A DNA stretch of 64,000 nucleotides from Mixophyes australis (taxonomy: Eukaryota; Chordata; Amphibia; Anura; Limnodynastidae), in NCBI GenBank assembly GCA_036250195.1, contig JAVHZZ010000002.1:278710960-278774959 (forward strand), written 5' to 3'. Positions 23,335-34,212 of this stretch are shown here, in pieces (within the stretch, counting starts at the first letter, position 1; every line of letters begins with the position of its first letter). The notes beneath the pieces were generated by a model that did no database searches, was not told the DNA's origin, and worked only from the letters and a program-made list of their open reading frames with translations. A program made the position numbers and the translations under genes.

Positions 23335-24237
23335 TGTTCCTTCTCTATACTTCAGCCTGTGTAGACCCGGGCTATTAGAGCCTAAACTCACAAGGGGAAT
23401 CTAGGTAAAGTCACACAGACAGAAGACAGAGAAAGATACAACAATATATTTGAGAGTTATCTAATAAAAGTCATCTAAATCAGCAAAAGGATAAAACATA
23501 AGAATATAAACCACACTAACAGGTCCCAGTAAACACCAGTTTACAGCTAGGCTTCTCAGAACTTTCCCACTCTGTCCGTGATTAATGCCCAAATGACCCA
23601 GATGTGATATGATGGAGTAGGACAATGGAAGTCTTATGGAGCTACTGTTCAGCAGAGCCAGCAAGTCCCAGAACAGTGTGTAGTCCAGTAATCACAATAC
23701 TCCCAGATGTAATCCTTAACACACTGACAGCAGCCGAGAGTCCAACATCAGTGACTTTCAGAAGCAAAATGACACACACCCAGAAGCCTCTCCTGCAGGT
23801 CTTTTTAAAATTTCCCACACTGTGAATCCCTCCCTGCAGGATTATCCAAAGGTCTCCCCTGACTGGTACAGTTCAGTGAGGGGCTGTACAAGCTAGTAGT
23901 CATGTCTCAGGGCCAAATGAGTTTCCCCTGCTGTTTTCATGCCACAATGTCTGAATAAGTCCTAGGGGAGAACAATTGGATACTGATGTAATTAATCCTT
24001 TGGTGATGGTGGGTGATAGCCAGTCAGTCCCTGTTTAAGTCCATTCAAGTCATTTGTGATGCCACAATGGCTCCAGCTGCTCACAGCTTCCTGTCCTTAT
24101 TGTCTTTACAGGAAGTGATTGGCCCAGAATAAAACATCACAACTGGCCCTTTTTAAGAACTATAGCTGACCACTTAATCCTATACTTCAGGTTGACTGCT
24201 GGGAAATAACAAGACTGGTTATGTCCATTCCATCACA
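23335..24237 (-). mobile_element. Probable solo LTR (boundaries not proven)
   Basis: The plus-strand edges TGTTCCTTCTC and CCATCACA are LTR-like. On the minus strand GGGAAATTTTAAAAAGACC (near 23803-23821) is a TATA-like promoter preceded by a G+C-richer region, as in the other LTRs here. No exact target duplication was found (CAGGT against CAGCC), so the ends remain provisional. Confidence 0.45.
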
Positions 24238-25032
24238 CAGCCATCAGCAGATTACTATATGGAGTGAGTTTTATGAGAATTTATAATTAAATAATTAGTG
24301 CAAATTGTGATTAAGGCACACTTATTGGTTTGGTGGTTGCATTTTGACCTATGTCAATCCTATCTTTTTAAACCAACAATTACTATCTTTCTCACTCTCT
24401 GTTCACTGGTAATTTCCACTTTTATTAAATCCTATGTTTATTTTACCCAAACTCTCTCTCAGATTACTATCCATCACTCAACTCCCCTCTCCTCCAAGCT
24501 ACTTGTGAGGCTTGCCTATGCTCGCGTCACATGCTTCTTTTCTCACACAAGCTATTGGACCCTCTTCAGTCAGGTTTTTGGTCCCAACACTCTACAGAGG
24601 CTGCACTGACTTAGGTAGTCAATGATCTGATTACTGCTAAATCAAAAGGTCATACCTCTCATCTAATTATCTTGGACATCTCCACTCCATTTGACACTGT
24701 TGACCACTGATTTCTCAAACAAACACTGCATTCCCTAGGTGTTCTAAACAATGTTCTACTCTGGATCACATCCTACTGTTCCTTCATTGTGTTTTCTCTG
24801 AATCCTTGAATCTGCTCTATCGTTACTAATAAGCTCTTTTGGATTTAAGTATCACATTTATACAGATGATGCATACATGTATCTATCCCCTCTGGATCTC
24901 TCACCATCTGTGTTCACCCATATTACTGAATATCTTTCTGCCATTTTATCATGTCATCTTGCCACATCAAACACAATCTTTTAAAAACTAATAATATTCC
25001 CATCAGCCAACAGAAGCTACCTACCTAACATC

Positions 25033-25782
25033 TGTTGACAACTGTCAGACACAAAAGAAAACCTGTAAGGTGTGCCATCGGGAGCTAACTACTACAAATA
25101 TCTTGCTATCAGATACCTATTGTGAACATTCCTGCACTTGGTTCACAGACTAGGGTGCAGGAGGGCTGAAGTCACTGATTCCAGGAGCTGGCATTTGGCA
25201 GCACTGCTGAAGTAAACCATACTTGTAGACTGCACCTGCATGGACAAATTACCTTTTTTTTTATATACTCAGTTCTGGTGTCATCATTGCCAGAATATTA
25301 TGTGCCTGTTCACCAGGGTGTAGCGTTTAATTGCTTCTGATGTATTCCTGTGCACCAGACATTTGGATTCTTTCTGACCACTAATATCTGTTCTACCTAA
25401 TGCCTACCTTCCCAGAATCTATGTCCTTAACTCTGTGTGCTGAAAAATGCCTTGAATAACCATTAAGACTGGGATTTGTGTTCTAACTAGAGTTCTTTAT
25501 ATTAACTTGACTACGTGGCGTATCAGACCCTTGGTTTCTAACCTGACCACGATTTCTTATAATCCCTGAGCATCAACTACAGACACATTTTTTATTCCCG
25601 ATTTTGGTGCTGGTTTCCTAACACTAACTACAGTATTGACTATTACAACAAATACCATCCTGACTCCAGTTGGCACTGTCCAGGAGATATCCCTTTGTTG
25701 GTTCATTACAGTTACCCATAACCCTTGCACCATCAGCATCCACTGGGCACTAGTTGCACAATATGCAGCATTCTTTATAACA
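25033..25782. mobile_element. Solo LTR inside the L2-like LINE, TSD ACATS
   Basis: Ends are TGTTGACAACTGTCAG and TTCTTTATAACA. Flanks ACATC (25028-25032) and ACATG (25783-25787) match at 4 of 5. The LINE reading continues from one side to the other, which independently supports the boundaries. Confidence 0.6.
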
Positions 25783-25964
25783 ACATGACAATAAACTCTA
25801 CTCCTCATGTTTACTGTCTAGATATTTTCTTTGACTCCAAACTGTCTTTTGTTCCCCATATCCAATCTATATCCAAGTTCTGTTACATGCATCTAAGAAA
25901 CATCTCCAGAATCCACACAAATCTCACACAAGACACTGCAAAAACTTTAATTCATGCACTTACA

Positions 25965-26912
25965 AAGCCTGGTTCAAGTTTGGATGTATGCCACTTTGCG
26001 TAGCAAATCTTGCATGATTTCGCACTGCGCCTGCCCAGAAACCCAACTTACGCAATCGCACGGAACTCATATCCACACACATCTGACACTAACAAATGCT
26101 TACTACTTGAGAGGACTAACTAGGCCATGAACAAGGGCATTTTCACACATATGCAGCTAGTTCAAGTCCTGTGTTTAGCATAAGTACAGATATTGTCAGC
26201 CATCTCTTGCTGGATGTTAGGGATGACAGATACGGCATTGTCTTTGTTTACTACCTTTCACTCATGTGTCTCAGTAGTTAGCACAGAAAAACTGTACACA
26301 CGGAAGATTTATTTCAATATGCATTATATGCACTGTATGTAATGAATATTTATTTAGTAAGTTATTTTAAAATAATAGATTCAATTTAAAAAAACAAACT
26401 AAAATGAATTCATTATAAATACCCATTTAAAAATCCTACAGAATTTCCTGGCACTATATAAATAAATTTTGATGAAGAAAATGAAGTAGTAAACATAGTG
26501 GAATAGCCCTAGCAAAAAATACTTCAGCCTGTGTGTGTGTGTACACTTACAGAAAGTATGCACTGTTTATACAGAGTGTAATTTCACCCCTGTTCAAATC
26601 GTAACATGTTGGAATTTGAATACGGGCGGAACTATGCAAACTTTTGTACTCGAAGGGGGCTATTTAATTGTCGGCGGGATTGCCGAAAATCCAGCGGTCC
26701 GCGCACGATTACCGTTATTACGGTAATCGTGCGCGGAAAAAACGTTAATACGGTAATTTACTCGCTGGATTGCAGAGCTGCGAGCTGAAATCCAGCGAGA
26801 GATTACCGTATTAACGGGATTAGTTTTTCCGCGCTCGAGCCTGCGGACAATTGAATACCCCCCTTAGACACGGAAAATATGCAAATTTTGCATTCTGAAT
26901 TAAATCAGGCCC
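25965..26912. mobile_element. MITE-like element with GGGCCTGATT ends, inside the LINE
   Basis: The left end AAGCCTGGTTCAAGTTTGG and the reverse complement of the right end (GGGCCTGATTTAATTCAG) are imperfect TIRs. The same GGGCCTGATTCATT end occurs at 46933. It lies between two halves of the L2 C-terminal motif. A second MITE (26655-26864) sits near its right end. The superfamily is unresolved. Confidence 0.5.
26655..26864. mobile_element. MITE with GGGGGnTATTnAATTGTC ends
   Basis: Left AGGGGGCTATTTAATTGTC and right GACAATTGAATACCCCCC are near-perfect TIRs of about 20 bp. The interior contains the palindrome GATTACCGTTATTACGGTAATC, shared in style with the MITE at 60529-60733. The TSD is uncertain; TTA lies on the right side. 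Confidence 0.65.
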
Positions 26913-27280
26913 ATAAAATCTCTCACACTGACTATTGCAATTCCTTTCTTGCTGGTCTTTCCTAACCAGACATTCATCCCTACATTCTATTCTGAATGCA
27001 GTGGCTAGTCTTATATTCCTCGTAAAATGTTCTACTACTACTGCTTAGCTCTGCCAGTCCCTACATTGGGTTAGTATCTTACAAAACCATATATAAAATG
27101 CTTCTACTAGCATACAAAGCCATTAATAAAACTGCACTGTAAAAAATGTACCTTTTCCTTGTCTCAAAATAAGTTACAATTCGATCTCTCCACTCTGCCC
27201 AAGATCTGCACCTCTCATCAACACTCATTACTTGCTCACATTCTCAGTTACAGGACTTTTTTCTAATGCACCCACTCGGT

Positions 27281-28448
27281 AATTCGCTTTCTCTCTTACA
27301 AAATAGCGAGTTAGCTGCAGTCACGTTAGCTATAAATAATAGAAGCGAGGAAGTGGGGTGAACTAAAAGTTAATATTGTGACTTAGAACAATTATTTTAA
27401 GTGTACTATTTAAAGGATAACAACATTAACGATGATTTAAATGAAATTGTTTATCAGTTATCCATTATGTTCCCAGGTAGTGTATCGGCTATATCATTAC
27501 ACTATATAACCGAAAAGATTTTAAGTTTTAGATAATTGTTGTCATCACTTGCACACTGTTACAGAACATAGTAAGTTACTGACTTCGTTATTATGATAAA
27601 ATGCAAATGGTGCGTAATCAATTTTAATTATAACATATTTTTAATTACAATAAACACACTTTCACTTCATCTGTTGCCAGCTAAGTATTTCTTCCAGCAA
27701 TAAATAACCAGTAGGTGTAACCAACCCATCTACAGGGCAACAGGACTGCTTAAAAGTGTTCTATTCTGCTCTCAGATCACAGGCTCCTTTCCTTCAGCCT
27801 CACCTTACATTATGCTCCCCAAACCCACATGAACACAGTGACACCTAAATACTCTCAACGCAATTCACTTCTCATCATCACTAAACGAAACCTATCTCCT
27901 GTAATTACCCTGTCCTGCTCTGATCTGGTTCTGATCTGAGTGCTTCATTGTACAGAAGCACACTCACTTATGCCACCTACTTCAAAATCAACACCATTTG
28001 ACAGGATACCTAAACACAAGAAAAGAAAAGCAACAGGCACTAACAATAAAAATTCTGAAGTGATAAAAGTTATTTGATATAGAAAAAAACATACATATAT
28101 TTTAAGGTTTCCTACTGTCCAAAAAGAGGGGCACCATTCCCCTCCATAATTCTGAACAATTCGGTCAATATAAAACAAATTAAGTTTGCTAAATTGACCT
28201 CTGGGAATATTTAACACCCAGGGTCTGTGGTGACCTCTGGAAAAATGTAAGTAATTACCTGTATCAACTGTCTTATGATAATTGGTGGAAATAATCTCCA
28301 AGCCCTTGATCAAGAAAGTGATGTCAGGAAAATTAGTGCTCTTGCGACTAAAGTGATGTGAATTTTAAACTATAATCATTCCTGTTCAAGTGAGAAACAA
28401 GCTGAAATGCCGAGCAAGTATCCCTATCCCATATTATAAACAAATTAA
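27281..28448. other. AT-rich DNA, nothing recognised
   Basis: No coding motif or paired ends were found. The 122-codon minus frame at 27945-28313 has no recognisable family features and is probably fortuitous. Confidence 0.4.
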
Positions 28449-28654
28449 GGGGCATATTCAATTACTAAAAAATTTGCCGTGCAGTGACTTAGAATGGCCG
28501 CGAGACACTATGTAGTGAATTTTTTAGTGAAAGTAACACTTACCTTACCCAATAGAGTTGCGACCAAAGGTAAACGTTACTTTTTACTATATAAACAGTA
28601 ATAAAGCACTGCCGCAATGTTCTCAGTAACGTCGCGGCCAATTGAATATGCCCC
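28449..28654. mobile_element. MITE, GGGGCATATTCAATT ends, TSD TAA
   Basis: GGGGCATATTCAATT at the left end and AATTGAATATGCCCC at the right end are perfect 15-bp TIRs. TAA flanks both sides (28446-28448 and 28655-28657). A 3-bp TWA duplication fits PIF/Harbinger MITEs. Length is 206 bp with GC-richer inner ends (GGCCGCG motifs). Confidence 0.75.
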
Positions 28655-29094
28655 TAAGGGTGGCCTGTAAATTGATTACGCAGGTGTCAAAGTGTTAATT
28701 TAGAAGTGACAGTATAGAAAATGTACTGGGAATGTAAATAAATGGAATTTAATAGTCTCATAATAAAGACTGTAGTAGAAGTGGCGGTAGAGTAGAGATG
28801 CTCAGGTTCGGAACCCCCAGAACCGAACACACCCAAACTTAGCTGATCCGAATAACGAGCCGAGCCGGTTCGTTACTTTCGTGCGCCCATGGAATTGAAA
28901 ACGAGGGAAAACGTCATTGTTACATCACCGGATCTCGCAAGTTATGGATTCTATAAGTACCACTCTCCACGGCGATCCAGCGCCATGTCACATAGGGACA
29001 CAGAAGGGGTAGCACAGTTCTTGGCAGTCTCTACTGCAGTTGGGCAGCGTCAAAGGTAGAAAAGAAAGAGGAGGGGTAGCAATATTCTTCAGTG

Positions 29095-30560
29095 ACATTC
29101 AGGAGAGCTCCATTGCTCTACTGCTAATTGTCATTGCTGAAATAGATATAATAGGACTGGCAGGTTTGGTCTTGTAACTCTGCAGTCACATTATACTGTG
29201 TTATATAGGTAACACACAAAGAGGAGAGCTTCACTGCTCCACTGCTAATTGTTATTGCTGAAATAGAAATAATAGGGCTGGCAGGCTTGGTCTTCTAAAT
29301 CAGCAGTCACATTGTACTGTGTTATATAGGTAACATACAAAGAGGAGAGCTCCATTGCTAATTGCCATTGCTGAAATAGAAATAATAGACCTGGGAGTCT
29401 TGGTCTAAATCTGCAGTCAAATTGTATGGTGTTACATAGCTAGCACGCAAACAGGAGAGCTCCAATGCTAATTGTCAATGCTGAAATAGAAATAATAGGG
29501 TTGGCAGTCTTGGTCTACTAAATCTGCAGTCACATTGTACTGTGTTATTGTTAGGAACCCCTCCAGACAGTATAGCAAAACCCGGAGTCTGCTCCGAAAG
29601 TCTGGTGTTCACTGTTGCCCCTAGTGGTGGGGACAGACTTGGCTGCAGACAAACAGAGGGTCGTGAGATGTGTACCGGCTGGGGAGAACCCAGGAAGGCA
29701 GAGTAAAGTCCAGGCAAGGGTCGAGGGCCGGCGGCAGACAACAAGAACAAGCCGAGGTCAAAGCTCACAGGCAATACGGCGTCAGTATCCAGGCAATAGG
29801 TCAAGGGTCACAAGCAATCAATCGAAGTCAGTATCCAGGCAATAGGTCGGCAACAGTAATCAGGATCCAAATGAATATCAGGGAAAAGGTCACAGCAGGG
29901 TAGTATGCAGAGAAGCAGGGACTATAACCGTCAGGGGAGGATTGCCCCTCCCTGCCTTATAACTCTACACTGGCCAATAGAAGGGAACTGGGGGCAGGTC
30001 CTACATTAGCCACCTGGCTAAAGTTTTAATTAGCGCGCGCACCCAGCTACCCTGAATGCCGGGACGCGGCGCTGCCTCTCAATAGCGTCCTGGCCACTGC
30101 CTTAGCAACGGTCAGGGTAAAGTGGAAGTGACGTCCCGGTCATCATGACGATGGCCGGGACGCCGGAAGACAGCGTGGAGCGAGTCGCGGCGGTGCCCAG
30201 AGCCGCCGCGGCTCGTAACAGTTATATAGAAAGCACACAAACAGGAGAGCTCCATTGCTAATTGTCATTGCTGCAATGCAAATAATGGGGCTGATAGTCT
30301 TGGTCTTCTAAATCTGCAGTCACAGTGTACTGTGTTACATAGGTAACACACAAACAGGAGAGCTCCTTTGCTCCATTGCTAATTGTCATTGCTGAAATAG
30401 AAATAATAGGGCTGGCAGTCTTTGTCTAAATCTGCAGTCAAATTTTACGGTGCTATATAGGTAACACACAATGAGGAGAACTCCATTGCTCCATTGCTAA
30501 TTGTCATTGCTAAAATACATATAATAGTACTGGCAGTGTTGTTCTTAAACTGCAGTCACA
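29095..30560 (+). repeat. Tandem array in hAT A, unit about 110 bp, about 7 copies
   Basis: Units contain GGAGAGCTCCATTGCTAATTG, TCATTGCTGAAATAG, AATAATAGGGCTGGCAG and CTGCAGTCACATTGTACTG. It is the reverse complement of the array in hAT D. The solo LTR at 29549-30220 splits one unit. Confidence 0.9.
29549..30220 (-). mobile_element. Solo LTR of a chromovirus subfamily, TSD GTTAT
   Basis: Plus-strand ends are TGTTAGGAACCCCTCCAG and CGCGGCTCGTAACA. GTTAT at 29544-29548 is repeated at 30221-30225. The reverse complement aligns end to end with the LTR of the intact chromovirus at 33489 (shared TGTTACGAGCCGCGGCGG start, GACCGGGACGTCACTTCC, CCTGGGTTCTCCCCAGC and GGAGGGGTTCCTAACA end) but is clearly diverged, so it is an older or different subfamily. 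Confidence 0.95.
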
Positions 30561-30582
30561 TTTTATTAATTATCAAAATGGA

Positions 30583-31360
30583 TTCACAGCTGTGCACAGC
30601 AGTACACAGAAGACCAGGAGCACCAAGCAGCTGCTGGCACCAGTCATGATGATAGTAAATCCCTCTACGTCATCTGCTAGAGCCTAAGTGCATAGTGATT
30701 TTAAGTTAGGGAAACAAAATGTAAAAAACACCTTTTACTTTGGTCAAGAAAAAAAGACCTATAATCCAGGCAAAATGATCTGCAGAAAAAAATTAAATTG
30801 CCAACATACCATTCTACACACGCAGTGGCAAGGAAAGAATGAGGCCTTCACCTTTCTCTATGAGTGCTAGATCTGCAACTGTCACTGAGGCATCTTCTTG
30901 TAAGGTCAGTCATGACCAAGCAAGACCTTGTCATTCAGACTTTAAAAGTGGTGTCCAAATACTTTTACGTGTAAAAGTCAAGCTGGAAGAAAACAGTAAG
31001 GCATTAGAGGAAAATGTATGTTCAGATTTAGAAATGACACAAATCCCTGAGGAGAGTCTATCTACAAGTGCAATCCTGACCTTTCTGATAGTGTACCCAT
31101 AAAGAAGGCCCCTTTCAGCATTTCTGCAGACGTGTCCATGAACAGCCCAAGAGTAGCTGGTGATACACAAATTGAGGATGCCACTTTGGAATTGCAACAG
31201 GATGAGGGGGATTTTTGTGTAACTGACGAGGGCACTAATGAGGATGTTGATGAGGATGATGTGGTTTGAGTAAGTCCTGCACCAGTGAAAGCAGTTCTTC
31301 CACGTGATAAGAAGAAGGCCATTGTAATGCCTGGGCATAAGACCAAAAAATCCACCTCTT
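30583..31360 (+). pseudogene. hAT A N-terminal coding region, broken
   Basis: ATGGATTCACAG at 30583 matches the MDS start of the intact counterpart in hAT C (50128). The family-specific peptide is recognisable at about 30797-30860 as FYTRSGKER-like with substitutions, followed by ILLRVKVKLEENSKALEENV and VAGDTQIEDATLEL and an acidic EDVDEDD stretch. Frameshifts and stops break it. The function of this region is unknown; it precedes the BED finger. Confidence 0.65.
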
Positions 31361-31394
31361 ATGTGTAGAATTATTTACAGGAATTAATTATTAT

Positions 31395-33030
31395 TATTAT
31401 AGTTGTTTAGCCATTTGTAGCGTTTATAAAGCCACAGTCAGTAGAGGTAGGGATCTTAACCATCTAGGAACCTCATCCATGTTACGTAATTTGAAGCGAG
31501 TTCATGGCAAACTGTTGGGAAAATCAGAAACTTATGCTAAAAAAATAACAACAAGCAGTACATCATCAGCTAGGTTCCTTTTCTCAGCTAGATCCCGACA
31601 CCTGCAATTTACACCCACAACATCATTATCATCAATATCCTCAGTAGCGATCAGAGTTAGTCCTGCATCCAAGTTGCTAAGGCTAAATAACTCCTCCACT
31701 ATCCTGGATTCCTCAGAAGAATTCTTGAGCGTTAGTCCCACTGCTGCTGCTGTTGCTGGGGGGGGTGAATCTTCATCCCAGAAGCAGACCAAAAAGAAGA
31801 CTACTAGTAGTTTACAACAATTGACTCTTAAACAATCCTGTGCAAGAGAAAGCAAGTATGAAAGCTGTCACTCAGTCGCAATATGGATCACAGACGCCAT
31901 GCCGACTATGCTAGTATTAGATCTGCATCCAATACCCGCTATTAATGCAGCTGGTTTTAGACAGTTACTTGAGGTCTTGTGTCCCCGTTACCAAATTCCA
32001 TCATGGCACCATTTTACTAGAAAAGCTATTACCTCTAGCCAAAGGTTCGTAAAAATTTAATTATTGGGCTACAAAATGCCATTCTACCCACTGTACACTT
32101 AACCACAGTTATGTGGACAAGCGGAGCTGGTCAAACTAAAGATTATATGACTGTGACAGCCCACTGGGTTGGTGATTTGCCTTCACCAGCAGCAGCATGT
32201 ACCCAAGTACGGCACATATTTCAGAGGCAGGCTACTCTGTGTATCACCGGCTTCACTAAGAGGCATACAGCTGACAATCTGTTACAAAAACTAAGGTCAT
32301 TGCAACATGGCTTATCCCGCTTGGATTCTCCTCAGGATATGTCATTTCTGATAATGCCACCAGTATTGTGAGAGCATTATAGCTGGGTTAATTCCATCAC
32401 ATTCCCTGTTTTGCTCACACAATAAACTTGGTGGTGCAGGGCTTTTTCAAAAATGACAGGGACATGAGGCAGATGCTGTCCGTAAAATATCTGGACATTT
32501 CCAGCATTCGGCAACAGCATGTAGGAGATTGCAGCAGCTACAAGAGCAATTTAATTTGCCCTGTCACCAATTGAAACAAGAGGTGGTGGCAAGGTGGAAT
32601 TCCACCCTGTATATGCTTCTGCGGATGCAGGAAGAGCGAAAAGCCAGCCGCACTTACTCCACAAGCCATGACACTGGGAAAGGAGGGGGGATGTATTACT
32701 CAAGTGCAGTGGAGAATAATATCTGTGTTGTGCAAGGTTCTGAAACCCTTTGAAGTAGTCACCTGTGAAGTAAACTGAAGGAATAGATTAAACAAAGCAT
32801 TTACGCTAAGTATGTCAGACTTGTAGATCAAGTATTTTATTTGCTTCGCCAGGATCCAAGAGTTATCAAAATCTAGGAATTGTATCATTACATTTTGGCG
32901 ACTGTGCTTGATCCTAGGTTTAAGAGCTATGTCTTCTCTTTGTTTCCAACTGACTCAGATCTGAAGAGATGCAAGGAGCTCCTTGTGAGCAAGATGACAG
33001 CTCAATCAAATGAACCTAAAATATTCATAA
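31395..33030 (+). pseudogene. hAT transposase relic with BED zinc finger
   Basis: A BED-finger tail, VSRGRDLNHLGTSSMLRNLKRVH, spans about 31436-31508, after an upstream C-x3-C at about 31404-31418. A Ser/Thr-rich linker follows, then GFRQLLEVLCPRYQIPS (about 31950-32000) and MWTSGAGQTKDYMTVTAHWV (from 32111). ATLCITGFTKRHTADN and a frame-shifted SDNATSIV come next, then VARWNSTLYMLLRMQEER (about 32586-32640) and LATVLDPRFKSYVF (about 32893-32935). This is the ZBED-like hAT transposase order. The first catalytic Asp, before MWTS, is Val here (GTT), and several stops and frameshifts are present, so it is inactive. Confidence 0.8.
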
Positions 33031-33031
33031 A

Positions 33032-33098
33032 CTGCGCCCTCTTTCAGCGCTGCGCCCTGGGTGGTCGCCCCTCTCGCACAGCCTTAGTTACTGCCCTG
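33032..33098. mobile_element. End fragment of the CAGNGCCGTAACTAG-type hAT
   Basis: CTGCGCCCTCTTTCAGCGC..CCTTAGTTACTGCCCTG resembles the right end of the hAT MITE at 45014-45942 (GCGCCCCTTTAGGC..CCCTAGTTACGGCTCTG). Only one end is present, embedded in the 3' part of hAT A. Confidence 0.5.
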
Positions 33099-33488
33099 CG
33101 CTGAAGTGCTTGGTTTGGTAAAGTGTGCATGTCCTTTTTAAGATCCAACATAAGGGTGGGTGGGAGGGCCCAAGGACAATTCCATCTTGCACCACTTTTC
33201 CTTTCAGCTACTGCTGTGTGCCAATGTTACCTACTTGTGCTATATACTGTTGTGTGCTTTGCAAAAATCTTAAGACACCCATTGATGATGCAGATGACTC
33301 AGCACAACATGTTCTTGTCTACTGTAAAATAATTGACCAGAATTAGTGACACCTCTGCTGTAAATCCTCCTGATCCTACTATCAACTATCAACATCCAAA
33401 GAATGGTGGAGGATTATTTTTTATTTTCTTGAGCGGTATAAAGACAACAGTTTTATTAACAAAGAAAAACATTGTTTGCAGAAGTAAT

Positions 33489-34178
33489 TGTTACGAGCCG
33501 CGGCGGTGCCCAGCCGCCGCGACTCACTCACCTGCGTCCCGGCCGTCGCTATGGCGACCGGGACGTCACTTCCGGCCCTGACCCGGCCGTTGCCGGGGCA
33601 ACGGGAAGACGCTTCAGCGCTGCGTCCCGGCAATGAGAGGAAGCCGGGCGCAGCGCTCACCATGTTCTAGCCTGTGGGCTAATTAATGCAGCCTATTAAT
33701 TATGCTGGGGGCTGTGTCTAAATCAGAGCTAGGCTCTGATTGGTGGCCACTGGTATTTAAGGCAATGAGGTCTGCTGCCTCATTGCCGGTTATAGCTCCT
33801 GTGTTCCAGTCTGCTAACCTGCTAGTTCCTGTCCTGTATCCTGATATCGCTATTTGACTCCCCGTGTATGACCCTTGGCTTTGATTTGGACCTTGCTCGT
33901 GTTTCCTGTGACCCTGATCTCTGGCCTGTTTACCCGTTCTGCTATTTGCCTGTGACCCCTGACCTCAGCTTGTTCATCAATACTCTTGTCTGCTGCCGGC
34001 CCTTGACCTCTGCGTGGACCTGACTCCTCTTGCCTGGGTTCTCCCCAGCTGGTACGCACTTCACGACCCTCTGTCAGTCTGCGGCCCAGTCTGTCCCCAC
34101 CATCAGGGGCTCCAGTGAACACCTGACTGGCAGAGTAGATTCCGGGTTGTGTTGTGCCGGCTGGAGGGGTTCCTAACA
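33489..34178 (+). repeat. Chromovirus 5' LTR (690 bp)
   Basis: It begins TGTTACGAGCCGCGGCGG and ends GGAGGGGTTCCTAACA. The first 200 bp are GC- and CpG-rich, with GACCGGGACGTCACTTCC (a CRE-like TGACGT/ACGTCA core). An inverted CCAAT box (ATTGG, 33739-33743) and a TATA-like TATTTAA (33754-33760) follow, so the transcript should start near 33785. No canonical AATAAA was seen. Confidence 0.95.
33754..33760 (+). promoter_or_regulatory. TATA-like box of the chromovirus LTR
   Basis: TATTTAA lies 11 bp downstream of an inverted CCAAT box (33739-33743). The same pair recurs in the 3' LTR at 38640-38646. The diverged solo LTR at 29549-30220 has TTATAAGG at the matching place, which supports function. 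Confidence 0.6.
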
Positions 34179-34212
34179 TTATAACCGGCCCACTCACGGA
34201 GACGAGGTTGGA

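Larger units (their letters stand above)
24440..27280 (+). pseudogene. L2/Rex1-like LINE reverse transcriptase relic, twice interrupted
   Basis: RT blocks appear in order: LLDPLQSGFWSQHSTEAALT-like (about 24550-24610), ILDISTPFDTVDH (about 24670-24710), the palm motif as YTDDAYMYLSPLD (about 24860-24895), then CLDIFFDSKLSFVPHIQSISK and LRNISRIHTNL (about 25810-25935), and DYCNSFLAGLS (about 26930-26965) with a degenerate C-terminal tail to about 27280. This matches L2/Rex1 (CR1-group) RT. The frame is split by a solo LTR (25033-25782) and by a MITE-like element (25965-26912); joining the flanks restores the expected motif order. Frameshifts and stops are common, so it is dead. Confidence 0.7.
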
